Shown here: piece after piece, positions 23,691-32,124 of the stretch
Position numbering within the stretch: position 1 is the stretch's first letter
How the letters are laid out: the number at the start of each line of letters is the position of its first letter
From: Geitlerinema sp. P-1104
Lineage (GTDB): Bacteria; Cyanobacteriota; Cyanobacteriia; Cyanobacteriales; Geitlerinemataceae
Assembly: GCA_012911965.1 (NCBI GenBank)
Contig: SMDP01000018.1
Location: 1 to 34,691, forward strand
Direction of reading: 5' to 3'
DNA: 34,691 nucleotides
Position numbers and translations under genes: made by a program
Notes under the pieces: generated by a model
Seen by the model: the letters and a program-made list of their open reading frames with translations, nothing else
What the model was told of the DNA's origin: nothing
Database searches by the model: none

Positions 23691-23875
23691 TCCGGGCCAC
23701 TCTATCCCTCTCTTATACTGGAAAAAGTTAGGGGCGATCGCCCCTTGTCAACCCCCGCATCACAAAGCCATGACCCAAGACCCATCCTAACCGGTAGCTT
23801 CAAAACCCCGGCCCAACCCCTCACCTTAGTAGCTGAGTTCCCCAGGGAGATGTCCCCCCTCGACAGCAGACGGCC

Positions 23876-23881
23876 TATAAT
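23876..23881 (+). promoter_or_regulatory. -10 box upstream of scpB
   Basis: A perfect TATAAT lies 48 nt upstream of the scpB start. No recognisable -35 is found 16-18 nt before it, so it is only a candidate. Confidence 0.35.
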
Positions 23882-23929
23882 CGACAACTACGCCAGTCCC
23901 GTGAGACTCTGTGGCCCGCAGCGAACCCT

Positions 23930-24445
23930 ATGAAACGAACTCAGAAACAGCCCCAGCGGCGCTTAGCGACCGTCTTAGAAGCAATTTTATATTTGAAAGG
24001 ACAGGCCCTATCCCTGAGCCAGTTAGCCGACTGTGCTGGCTGCGATCGCCCCCAAGTGCAAGAAGCCCTGTTGGAATTGATGGATGATTACGCTCGACGA
24101 GATAGCGCCCTGGAAATTGTCGAACTCAAGGGTCAATATAGCCTGCAACTGCGGGAAAGTTTCCAAGATGTGATGTTAGACTTGGTTCCAGCGGAACTCG
24201 GGGTGGGGGCCCAACGCACCCTAGCGGCGATCGCCATCAAGCAACCCCTGCTTCAGTCGGATCTTGTCGAACTCCGTGGCTCAGGCGCCTATCAACAAGT
24301 CAAAGATCTCATGGAACTGGGACTAGTCCGTCGCCGCAAGTCTCCTGATGGCCGCTCCTATGAACTGCGCCTAACGGATAAGTTCCACCAATATTTTCAA
24401 CTGCAAGGGACGGTCCAATCCCTTGATATTATCGCCAAGGGGTAG
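23930..24445 (+). CDS. scpB: Segregation and condensation protein B
   Basis: A 171-aa protein with tandem winged helices. The N-terminal RRLATVLEAILYLKGQALSL and the central AQRTLAAIAIKQPLLQSDLVELRG segments are typical of ScpB, the kleisin-associated subunit that works with Smc and ScpA in chromosome condensation and segregation. It is at the short end of the family range and lacks the extended acidic tail. scpA is not in the window, a separation common in cyanobacteria. ATG at 23930 has no strong Shine-Dalgarno. Confidence 0.92.
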   Translation: MKRTQKQPQRRLATVLEAILYLKGQALSLSQLADCAGCDRPQVQEALLELMDDYARRDSALEIVELKGQYSLQLRESFQDVMLDLVPAELGVGAQRTLAAIAIKQPLLQSDLVELRGSGAYQQVKDLMELGLVRRRKSPDGRSYELRLTDKFHQYFQLQGTVQSLDIIAKG

Positions 24446-24542
24446 AGCGATGGCCTACACTGGAAGACGTAGCCACATTGTTTGATCCAAGTTTGCTCTA
24501 AGGTTCATCCACTGTTGATCCACCGACGTAACTGAGACGCTC

Positions 24543-24893
24543 ATGGTTTTCGACCCAGAAATTTTTGCTCAGATGAAAGAAAGTGAGGAGGTTAGTAATC
24601 AACTTCTCGCCTATCTGCAACACCAATCCCCAGACATTCTGGCCCGGGTCGCCAAGTCGGCAAGTCCAGAAATCAAGGACATCATCTCTCGTAATGTCCA
24701 AGGACTCATCGGCGTGCTTCCGTCCGAAGAGTTTAATGTCCAAATCTCCACAGACCGCGAGAATATGGCCGGAATGCTGGCTTCAGCGATGATGACGGGT
24801 TATTTTCTCCGCCAAATGGAACAACGGATGGAACTTGACCACCAAGCTTCCCAAGTTGACAGTCCCGAGGGGGATAGCCCCCGTTGCGACTGA
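24543..24893 (+). CDS. DUF760 family protein
   Basis: A 116-aa soluble helical protein matching the DUF760 family of cyanobacteria and plastids as I recall it: LLAYLQHQSPDILARVAKSA, then a ~40-residue segment to ENMAGMLASAMMTGYFLRQM, then an acidic tail. No enzymatic motif. Function unknown; plant homologues are reported as plastid proteins. It ends 6 nt from the convergent HtrA/Deg protease gene, leaving no room for a separate terminator. Confidence 0.85.
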   Translation: MVFDPEIFAQMKESEEVSNQLLAYLQHQSPDILARVAKSASPEIKDIISRNVQGLIGVLPSEEFNVQISTDRENMAGMLASAMMTGYFLRQMEQRMELDHQASQVDSPEGDSPRCD

Positions 24894-24899
24894 AGCTGA

Positions 24900-26132
24900 C
24901 TAGCCAAAACTGTCGTGTTCGGACATGGCCTCGGGACGGACGGGAATTGTGAGCAGCTCGCCGTCCCGCAGCACTTCGATGGGTAGCCGCTGACCCACTT
25001 GCGATCGCTCCACCGCCGCCTGGACATCCAACGCGGTATCGACAATCTGCCCATCAATACGGGTGATAATGTCGCCAACGCGGATTCCTGAGCGGGCGGC
25101 GGGAGAGTTGGGGCGGACCTGGCGCACAAGAACGCCATGATCTTGAGTTAAATTGAGGTTGACCTGAGGATTGCGTTCAATTTCAGCCAGAATTTCAGCG
25201 GTTAAGTCTAGCATTTCCACCCCGAGAAAAGGATGTTGGGCTTTCCCAGTGGCAAAGAGCTGTTCAGCGATGCGTTGGGCGGTTTCAATGGGAATGGCAA
25301 AGCCTAAGCCCTGAGCGTTGGCCCGAATGGCGGTATTGACCCCAATCACTTCACCTCGGTCATTGAGTAACGGACCGCCAGAATTACCCGGATTGATGGC
25401 CGCATCGGTCTGCACAAAGCGAACTCGCTTATCACTAATTCCCACCTGGGCACTTGATCGCCCGGTGGCGCTAATAATGCCGACGGTAACGGTATTATCT
25501 AAGCCGAGGGGGTTACCGATGGCGATCGCCCATTGACCAGCCACCAAGTTGTCCGAAGAGCCTAAGGTAGCGGTGGGCAATCCCACGGCTTCGATTTTCA
25601 CCACCGCCACATCTGTCAACGCATCCCGGCCCATCACCTGGCCGTCAAACTTACGGCCGTCCCGCAGGGTGACCTCCACCACGTCGGCTCCTTCAACCAC
25701 GTGAGCATTGGTGAGGATTTGTCCATCGGGAGCCAGAATAAAGCCTGACCCAGTGCCTCGTTCGGTGCGCTCCGTCGGTCGTGGGGACTCCTCGCCAAAA
25801 AAGCGCCGAAACAAATGATCCGGTAGAGAGTTAGGACTACGGGAACTAATGCGACGAGTGGCATCGATCCGCACTACCGCCGGTCCGACTCGTTCAGCGG
25901 CTCTAGCAATGAAGTTGGGGCTGCTGTTTAAATGACTGTCAATCTCCTCTGGGGATGGGTTAACGTGCCATTGGGTTGGCTGCAAAATCACGGGGTCTAA
26001 ATTCAAGCTAGACTCAGGGTTAGAGGGGTTAGAGGTCAGGTCCCAACCCTGGCGACTGACCAGGCCACCGATAACCCCTCCCAGACTTAACAGAAGCACA
26101 TAGACGGTGAGTTGTCTTCCGGAAACGTTCAT
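24900..26132 (-). CDS. HtrA/Deg-family trypsin-like serine protease with PDZ domain
   Basis: A 410-aa protease of the Deg family (the HhoA/HhoB/HtrA group in cyanobacteria). An N-terminal signal or anchor helix (6-24) precedes a ~50-residue linker and the trypsin-like domain. The catalytic triad is His144 in LTNAHVVEG, Asp174 in LTDVAVV and Ser251 in NPGNSGGP. One PDZ domain occupies about 305-400 (GVLVRQVRPNSPAARSGIRV and GDIITRIDGQIV). It acts in periplasm or thylakoid lumen on misfolded proteins, including damaged photosystem II subunits. I cannot say which of the three paralogues it is. It is divergent from the DUF3153 lipoprotein gene. Confidence 0.94.
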   Translation of the reverse strand: MNVSGRQLTVYVLLLSLGGVIGGLVSRQGWDLTSNPSNPESSLNLDPVILQPTQWHVNPSPEEIDSHLNSSPNFIARAAERVGPAVVRIDATRRISSRSPNSLPDHLFRRFFGEESPRPTERTERGTGSGFILAPDGQILTNAHVVEGADVVEVTLRDGRKFDGQVMGRDALTDVAVVKIEAVGLPTATLGSSDNLVAGQWAIAIGNPLGLDNTVTVGIISATGRSSAQVGISDKRVRFVQTDAAINPGNSGGPLLNDRGEVIGVNTAIRANAQGLGFAIPIETAQRIAEQLFATGKAQHPFLGVEMLDLTAEILAEIERNPQVNLNLTQDHGVLVRQVRPNSPAARSGIRVGDIITRIDGQIVDTALDVQAAVERSQVGQRLPIEVLRDGELLTIPVRPEAMSEHDSFG

Positions 26133-26403
26133 AAGTCTTTGGGGCTGCGGTGAAGGCAGACGAGTAATGACTGGGGCGGTAAGGAGCGAAGAGGATCTTA
26201 AAGGGTCTTTCTATTCTGGCATTGTCGCTTCGAGTTTGGCAAAGCTGATCGAGAGCAATCTACTGGGAAAAAGCTTGGCCCTGCCCCAGAAAGGCGTAAA
26301 ATCAAGGAAACTACTCCTGTTCAAGTTTGTGAATTTTGTGAAGTCTGTTTTTACTCCAGTCTATGCGGCGATCGCAGCGGCCCTGTTCTGGCTACTGGCT
26401 CGG

Positions 26404-27201
26404 GTGCGGCGATCGCGAACTCTCGTCGTCGCCATCATCGCCGCCCTATTGCTGTCAGGATGTGTCCGCTACGATGTGGGGATTCACTTCGACAGCCAAA
26501 CCCATGGGGAAATTGTCCAGGATGTGACCTTATCGCAACGGTTTGTCAACCTCAGCCGCACCACGGTGGACAGTTGGACTCAGAGCCTGAAACGACGGGC
26601 GCGATCGCTGCAAGGCTATACTCAACAAATGGGCGATCGCCGCTGGCGAGTCGTCATTCCCTTCAATAATGGGGATGACCTAGTCTATAAGTTTGAACAG
26701 TTCTTTAACCCCGTTGAGCAGAACGGCCTCACCCCGGAACAAGTCCAGGAGATTCCTGAACTAGAAACCCATCTGGCCCTCGATCAACAAAACTTTATTT
26801 TCGCCATCTCCAATCACCTGGCCCTGGATGTGGACCTGCGGGCCTTGGGGGTCCTCTCCAGCGAGGGGAATGTGCTGATTAGTCCCACGGGGCTTGTGGA
26901 TGTGAGCTTCCGCCTTATTACCCCCTGGGGGGCCAAACTCGCCGCCGTGTCTGGACCCAACTCACCCAGGTTTGAGAAGACCACCCTGATTTGGCCCCTG
27001 GAACCGGGAGAAACTCAACATTTGGAAGTGGATTTCTGGGTTCCGAGTCCCATTGGCATCGGGGCAGTGCTAATTATTCTACTGGTGGCGATCGCCTCCT
27101 ATCTCAAGGAGACCGTACTGCCTGCCCTGGGAATTGGGCGTTCCCCGCGCGCCTCAACTCCCCCCCCAATGGAATCGCCCTCAGAAACCCCCAGTTCTTA
27201 A
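26404..27201 (+). CDS. DUF3153 family lipoprotein
   Basis: A membrane-anchored protein with a lipobox LLLSGC shortly after the start, followed by CVRYDVGIHFDSQTHGEIVQ, the hallmark of cyanobacterial DUF3153 proteins. A second hydrophobic helix lies near the C-terminus (IGIGAVLIILLVAIASYL), followed by a Pro/Ser-rich tail. Function unknown. The start is uncertain. GTG 26404 gives a compact lipoprotein signal (RRSRTLVVAIIAALLLSGC) and 265 aa; GTG 26329 or 26338 would add a hydrophobic segment; an open frame reaches 26107. None has a clear Shine-Dalgarno. Its end overlaps the convergent MCP gene by 4 nt (27198-27201). Confidence 0.8.
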   Translation: MRRSRTLVVAIIAALLLSGCVRYDVGIHFDSQTHGEIVQDVTLSQRFVNLSRTTVDSWTQSLKRRARSLQGYTQQMGDRRWRVVIPFNNGDDLVYKFEQFFNPVEQNGLTPEQVQEIPELETHLALDQQNFIFAISNHLALDVDLRALGVLSSEGNVLISPTGLVDVSFRLITPWGAKLAAVSGPNSPRFEKTTLIWPLEPGETQHLEVDFWVPSPIGIGAVLIILLVAIASYLKETVLPALGIGRSPRASTPPPMESPSETPSS

Positions 27202-28655
27202 ACCAAGTCCTTGAGAGAGACAGCAGCCTGATTGAGCCGTTGGGTTCCTTCTTTAACCTGGGTAATCCCCGTCGCGGTCTCTTGGGCTGCTACATTGAGG
27301 ACGGTCATGGCTTCAATGACCTGTTCGACTGCATTCACCTGTTGCTTGAGGGTGAGAGTAATTTGCTGGTTACTCATCACCACTTGGTTAATGCCCTCTC
27401 GAACCCCCGCAAAGGCATGAGAGGTGTTCTGACTGACGTTCACCCCCGTTTCAACGCTTTTGGTCCCTTCATCGGTCACCATGACCGTAGTATTGATGGC
27501 ATTCTGGATGTCTTCGACGAGGGTGTTAATCTTCTCGGCGGATTTCTTGCTCTGATCGGCCAGTTTCCGGATTTCACTGGCGACCACTGAGAAGCCCTTA
27601 CCATGTTCCCCCGCTCGCACTGCTTCCACCGCTGCGTTGAGGGCCAACATATTGGTCTGGTTGGCTAAATCACTGACGAGATTGGAAATGTTGCCAATTT
27701 GGTTGGTTTGTTCACTCAAGCGTAAGATTTGTTGGGCGATCGCCGACACCCGGTCTTTGAGGGAATACATCGTCTGTAGGGTTTCTTCTACCGCACGAGT
27801 CCCATTATCGGCTTGACTTAAGACTTGATTGGCACTTCCCGTCGCCGATTCTGCCTGAGTCATGACCTGACGGGCCGAAGCCCCCAGTTCATCCATAGTC
27901 GTGGTGGTTTCGTTCACCGACGCCGCTTGCTGGCTTGCTGTCCGTTCTTGCTGTTCCATGGTGGCCGCAATTTCCATCGAGGAACTAGCCACGGAACTGG
28001 CCGCCTCATTCATCTGTCGGGTAATGCGGCCAATGACCCAGACCCCTACGAGACTAGAGACCCCCAAGGTCAAAAGGGTAAAGGCAATAGTCGTAGCCAG
28101 CAACAGTTGTAGAGACTCCTGCTGGGAGACTTGACTCTCTAAGACCTGTGCTTTTTCACGTTCACTGAAGTCCGTAAATAGGGCTTGAATCTCCTCGGCC
28201 TGGGCCCGTCCTCGCAGTTCTGTCCAACTCTGAATTGCCCCATCGCGATCACCGGCCTCAACCTGAAGAAAAATGCTACGGTGGGTTTCGACAAGTTGAT
28301 TAATGGACTCAACCATCTCCTCCAACTGTTGGAGTTCTGGCCGTCCCTGAAACCGTTCCCGCAGTAGTGGCACATCTGCATAGAAATTCTGCCGCGCCTC
28401 ATTGTACGTCGTCACGGAGATAGCACTCGGATCTAGCAGGTAACCGCGTAAGGTTCGCGAAAGCACCTGGGCATTCAACTCTAGGCGATCGACAATGCGA
28501 TCATTTTCAATAAATTCCTCAACTTGCTCCGCTTCTTCCTGTAACGTCCGCACGCTGTCCCAAACCATGACGAACGACAGCAGTGAGAGTACAATGGGAA
28601 CAGCATAGCCACCAATAATCCAAGTCCGAATTCTTTGTTGCTTCAATGAAAACAT
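27198..28655 (-). CDS. Methyl-accepting chemotaxis-type protein without HAMP domain
   Basis: A 485-aa transducer. TM1 (about 13-32) and TM2 (about 184-208) flank a helical ~150-residue sensory domain of the four-helix-bundle type. The signalling coiled coil follows, with its hairpin tip NMLALNAAVEAVRAGEHGKG (335-354) next to SVVASEIRKLADQSKKSAEK. TM2 runs directly into the coiled coil; no HAMP domain is evident. No cheA, cheW or pilus gene is nearby, so output (phototaxis or type IV pilus control) is a guess. ATG at 28655 has GAGGTG about 10 nt upstream. The cyclase gene lies upstream on the same strand, separated by 253 A+T-rich nt. Confidence 0.93.
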   Translation of the reverse strand: MFSLKQQRIRTWIIGGYAVPIVLSLLSFVMVWDSVRTLQEEAEQVEEFIENDRIVDRLELNAQVLSRTLRGYLLDPSAISVTTYNEARQNFYADVPLLRERFQGRPELQQLEEMVESINQLVETHRSIFLQVEAGDRDGAIQSWTELRGRAQAEEIQALFTDFSEREKAQVLESQVSQQESLQLLLATTIAFTLLTLGVSSLVGVWVIGRITRQMNEAASSVASSSMEIAATMEQQERTASQQAASVNETTTTMDELGASARQVMTQAESATGSANQVLSQADNGTRAVEETLQTMYSLKDRVSAIAQQILRLSEQTNQIGNISNLVSDLANQTNMLALNAAVEAVRAGEHGKGFSVVASEIRKLADQSKKSAEKINTLVEDIQNAINTTVMVTDEGTKSVETGVNVSQNTSHAFAGVREGINQVVMSNQQITLTLKQQVNAVEQVIEAMTVLNVAAQETATGITQVKEGTQRLNQAAVSLKDLV

Positions 28656-28908
28656 CCTAATTCACCTCATATCCTGGGAAAGAAGGTACAGTGAATTGTG
28701 AAGCTATCGGGAATATATCTTATTCTCTTAAGACTATTTCCGACCTATCAATCCTAACTGACGCCTCATACCAACACTGTTATCATACCCCTTTTTTTTC
28801 CTAACATCATTAAAAAGTTAACTAAAGTTAAAATCAAAACAGAATCGGATGTGTTGAAAAAATATGGAGAAATACTACCTGGATAAGCAACCCTTAGTTT
28901 GTTTCTGT

Positions 28909-30432
28909 TTATCCCCGTTCTTTTCGCCCAACTAACCAATAGGTTCTTAGGGTTCCTTTCCCTTTAATCGGGGTGAGTCCTCGTTCCTCAAAGTCAAACG
29001 ACTGTCGCAGCCGTAAATAGGTATTTTCGGAAACCTGAATCCGTCCCGGAACACCCGTCGATTCCATACGACTGGCGACGTTCACCGTGTCTCCCCATAA
29101 ATCATAAATAAATTTCTTAATCCCAATCACCCCAGCTACCACCGGACCGGTATTAATTCCAATACGAATTTCTAAGGATTTGTTACCTTCAGGCTGGAAT
29201 TGTGCCATGGCTTCTAATATGTCCAATGCCATATTTGCCACAGCATTTGGACTATCTGAGCGGGGAATTGGCAGCCCACCTGCCACCATATAAGCATCGC
29301 CAATGGTCTTGATTTTCTCAAGTCGATGTTTATCAGCTAGACGATCAAACATCGAAAATACTTGATTGAGGAGGTTCACCACTTCCACCGGGGAAATTTC
29401 AGAGGAGAGAGCCGTAAAGCCCACAATATCGGCAAACATTACCGTTGCATCATCAAAACGGTCGGCGATCTCACTCTCAAGTCGCTTTAAGCGATCGACA
29501 ATGGCTTGCGGTAAAATATTCAGCAATAAACGCTCCGATTTTTGCTTTTCTACTTGCAGGGCTTCTTCTGCTAACTTACGTTGCGTGATGTCTTCTAGGA
29601 CTCCTAAAATACCAATAACATTGCCATTTTCATCATGGATAGGTAACTTATTAATATCGAGCCAAATCTGCCTACCATCTGCTCCAGCCTTCTGCTTTTT
29701 AGCAATCCTATGTAGCTCTGGGCTATTCGTCTCAATAATCCGGCGATCTTGAACTCGAAATTGCTCAGCAATCTCTGGATCGCTAAATAAATCATAATCC
29801 GTCCTGCCAATCACATCCTCAGTAGAGTCGAGTTGAGCAGCATCAGACCAATTTTTATTGCAGCCCTTAAACACCAAATTCGTATCTTTCCAGAAGACCT
29901 GTTGCGGGATATTATCTAAAATTAAGCGTAGATACTGTTCCTTTTGCCGAAGCGCCTCTTCTGCCTGCACGCGATCGCGGATTTCCGCCTGAAGCTTAGC
30001 ATTTTGAGCCTCTAACTGTTCCTGAAGTTGCTTCAGTTTAAGTTGATTATCAATACGAGCCAAGATTTCCGCAAATTGGAACGGCTTAGTAATGTAATCC
30101 ACCCCACCGGAAGCAAAGGCTTTTACCTTATCGAGCACACCATCGAAAACACTCACAAAAATGATGGGGATACCCTCAGTTGCCGAGTCTGCCTTGAGAC
30201 GGCGACAGACCTCAAAGCCATCAACTCCCGGCATATTGATATCCAAAAGAATTAAATCAGGCTGAAGTTGTTTGGCAACCTTGACCGCTTTCTCTCCATC
30301 GGTAACACTGTACGTTTGATACTGCTTACGGGAAAGTAACCGTGACAGCAGATCCAGATTGTCCGGACGGTCGTCCACAAGTAGCAAAGTTGCCTTGGGT
30401 AAGTTCTCAGACAGGGGAGCGTGATCAGTCAT
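28909..30432 (-). CDS. Response regulator-PAS-class III adenylate cyclase
   Basis: A 507-aa cytoplasmic protein. A REC domain (14-130) has phosphoacceptor Asp64 in LLDINMPG and Lys116 in TKPF. A coiled coil (130-165) leads to a PAS domain (about 166-285), then a class III cyclase domain (about 325-500). Metal ligands are Asp335 (FADIVGFT) and Asp379 (TIGDAYM). Specificity positions are Lys375 (EKIKTIGD) and Asp444 (YDLWGD), the adenylate-cyclase pair, where guanylate cyclases have Glu and Cys. Asn451 and Arg455 (NVASRME) complete the site. It should make cAMP in response to phosphorylation by an unlinked kinase and a PAS ligand. No kinase gene is nearby. I prefer ATG 30432 to TTG 30444. Confidence 0.94.
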   Translation of the reverse strand: MTDHAPLSENLPKATLLLVDDRPDNLDLLSRLLSRKQYQTYSVTDGEKAVKVAKQLQPDLILLDINMPGVDGFEVCRRLKADSATEGIPIIFVSVFDGVLDKVKAFASGGVDYITKPFQFAEILARIDNQLKLKQLQEQLEAQNAKLQAEIRDRVQAEEALRQKEQYLRLILDNIPQQVFWKDTNLVFKGCNKNWSDAAQLDSTEDVIGRTDYDLFSDPEIAEQFRVQDRRIIETNSPELHRIAKKQKAGADGRQIWLDINKLPIHDENGNVIGILGVLEDITQRKLAEEALQVEKQKSERLLLNILPQAIVDRLKRLESEIADRFDDATVMFADIVGFTALSSEISPVEVVNLLNQVFSMFDRLADKHRLEKIKTIGDAYMVAGGLPIPRSDSPNAVANMALDILEAMAQFQPEGNKSLEIRIGINTGPVVAGVIGIKKFIYDLWGDTVNVASRMESTGVPGRIQVSENTYLRLRQSFDFEERGLTPIKGKGTLRTYWLVGRKERG

Positions 30433-30445
30433 AGTAAGAAGCAAT

Positions 30446-30465
30446 GTAGGGGCGTACCCTTGTGG
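30446..30465 (+). repeat. Dispersed 20-bp repeat, copy B
   Basis: Identical to GTAGGGGCGTACCCTTGTGG at 11205-11224 and again preceded by AGCAAT. It lies just upstream of the cyclase start (minus strand) and is followed by hairpin-forming GC sequence (GGGCAA/TTGCCC at 30497-30509, CCCC/GGGG at 30523-30534). Confidence 0.7.
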
Positions 30466-30668
30466 CCCTCGGCGGGACTAGGAGAGGATCGTCATGGGCA
30501 AGTTGCCCCCTTCTGGTATCGCCCCAGACGGGGGTTTGACCACCATCAGGCAATATCTATCAAGCAATCCGGCCCAAACGCTGTCAGACGGTCCCCTTCT
30601 GTGGCAAGGTAAAACTAGATATACCCATTACCAGATTTCTGGCTACCGTAACGAGCTGCATCGGACTC

Positions 30669-31913
30669 ATGCAAACATTGCCTACCCCCTCCTCCAACGA
30701 CACCAGCAACCTAGCCTCTCCAGATTCAACGGTCGCTGCCTTCGAGACCACAATTCGTCGCCGTAAAACCCGTCCTGTTCCCGTGGGTAACATCATCATC
30801 GGGGGAGGACACCCCGTGGTGGTTCAATCCATGATTAACGAGGACACCATGGATATTGAGGGTTCTGTAGCAGCAATTCGGCGGCTTCATGAACTTGGCT
30901 GTGAAATTGTCCGGGTTACGGTTCCCAGTATGGCTCATGCCAAAACCCTAGCCCAGATTAAACAAAAACTACGACAGACCTATCAAGATGTGCCCTTGGT
31001 TGCCGATGTACACCACAATGGCATGAAAATTGCCCTAGAAGTGGCTAAACATGTCGATAAAGTGCGCATTAACCCTGGACTCTACGTCTTCGAGAAGCCC
31101 AAAAGCGATCGCAGCGAGTACACAGACCAAGAATTTCAGGAAATCGGGGCCAAAATTCGCCAAACCTTAGAACCTCTGGTCATTTCCCTACGAGACCAAA
31201 ATAAGGCCATGCGAATTGGAGTCAATCATGGCTCGCTGGCTGAACGGATGCTCTTTACCTATGGTGATACCCCAGAGGGGATGGTGGAGTCAGCCCTGGA
31301 ATTTATCAAAATCTGCGAGTCCCTGGACTTCTACAATCTGGTGATTTCCCTGAAAGCCTCGCGGGTTCCGGTGATGTTGGCAGCCTATCGTCTCATGGTT
31401 CGTCGTATGGATGAGCTAGGAATGGACTATCCCCTCCATTTAGGCGTGACGGAAGCCGGAGATGGTGAATATGGCCGGATTAAGTCCACCGCTGGGATTG
31501 GAACTCTCTTAGCTGATGGGATTGGTGATACCTTGCGAGTCTCCCTCACGGAAGCCCCCGAGAAGGAAATTCCCGTTTGCTATAGCATTTTGCAGGCCTT
31601 GGGATTACGCAAAACCATGGTCGAGTATGTGGCCTGTCCCTCCTGTGGGCGAACCCTCTTTAACCTAGAAGATGTGCTGCGAGAAGTGCGGGAGGCGACG
31701 AACCACCTCACCGGACTCGATATTGCTGTGATGGGTTGTATCGTCAATGGCCCCGGCGAGATGGCTGATGCTGATTATGGTTATGTGGGTAAACAGCCGG
31801 GCTTTATTTCTCTCTATCGGGGTCGCGAGGAGATTAAAAAAGTGCCCGAAGCTGAGGGTGTGGCTGAGTTAATCAACCTGATTAAGGCCGATGGCCGCTG
31901 GATTGATCCTTAA
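30669..31913 (+). CDS. ispG: 4-hydroxy-3-methylbut-2-enyl diphosphate synthase
   Basis: A 414-aa [4Fe-4S] enzyme of the MEP isoprenoid pathway, converting MEcPP to HMBPP, in cyanobacteria with ferredoxin as electron donor. The N-terminal TIM barrel begins around [20 protein letters not shown] (30-49). Cluster ligands are visible: Cys323 and Cys326 in ACPSCG and Cys357 in [10 protein letters not shown], with the conserved Glu364. Length matches the cyanobacterial type, with no insert domain. The ~25 residues before the conserved region are low complexity, so a slightly later start is possible. Transcribed divergently from the cyclase gene across 236 nt. Confidence 0.97.
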   Translation: MQTLPTPSSNDTSNLASPDSTVAAFETTIRRRKTRPVPVGNIIIGGGHPVVVQSMINEDTMDIEGSVAAIRRLHELGCEIVRVTVPSMAHAKTLAQIKQKLRQTYQDVPLVADVHHNGMKIALEVAKHVDKVRINPGLYVFEKPKSDRSEYTDQEFQEIGAKIRQTLEPLVISLRDQNKAMRIGVNHGSLAERMLFTYGDTPEGMVESALEFIKICESLDFYNLVISLKASRVPVMLAAYRLMVRRMDELGMDYPLHLGVTEAGDGEYGRIKSTAGIGTLLADGIGDTLRVSLTEAPEKEIPVCYSILQALGLRKTMVEYVACPSCGRTLFNLEDVLREVREATNHLTGLDIAVMGCIVNGPGEMADADYGYVGKQPGFISLYRGREEIKKVPEAEGVAELINLIKADGRWIDP

Positions 31914-31930
31914 GAGGAGCGATCGCCATG

Positions 31931-31966
31931 GCCCTGGACGGTATCCCTGAGGGGTGCTGTCCGGGC
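31931..31966 (+). terminator. Strong hairpin after ispG
   Basis: GCCC-t-GGAC (31931-31939) pairs with GTCC-GGGC (31959-31966) and the stem continues inward (G-GTATCC with GGTGCT, three G-U pairs). It starts 18 nt past the ispG stop. No T-run follows, so it may be a processing or stabilising structure rather than a true terminator. Confidence 0.45.
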
Positions 31967-32124
31967 TTGGAGCGCCGGTACGCTAACATTAAGGGGGGGG
32001 TAGGACAGTCAGTGAATAGGCTCGGGGTGGCGATCGCCCAAATTTGATTGTGTTACAGTGGGCCTAACAGCATCCAGACATACTTTTACATTTTTTTACA
32101 CTTTTGAAGTTAAGGCAGATCAAC

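Larger units (their letters stand above)
23628..23929. other. 302-nt intergenic region between gghA and scpB
   Basis: It contains the gghA terminator (23653-23690), a TATACT hexamer (23714-23719) and a TATAAT hexamer (23876-23881). Short open frames here on both strands have no family-like features and are not called. Confidence 0.55.

Noticed and set aside
23745..23933. A 62-aa frame just upstream of scpB, overlapping its start
   Set aside because: Starts with TTG, has no Shine-Dalgarno, is Pro/Arg/Ser-rich and contains a TATAAT box; it is more likely the scpB leader.
30421..30612. A 63-aa frame between the cyclase and ispG
   Set aside because: It spans the 20-bp dispersed repeat and two GC hairpins and has no protein-like composition.
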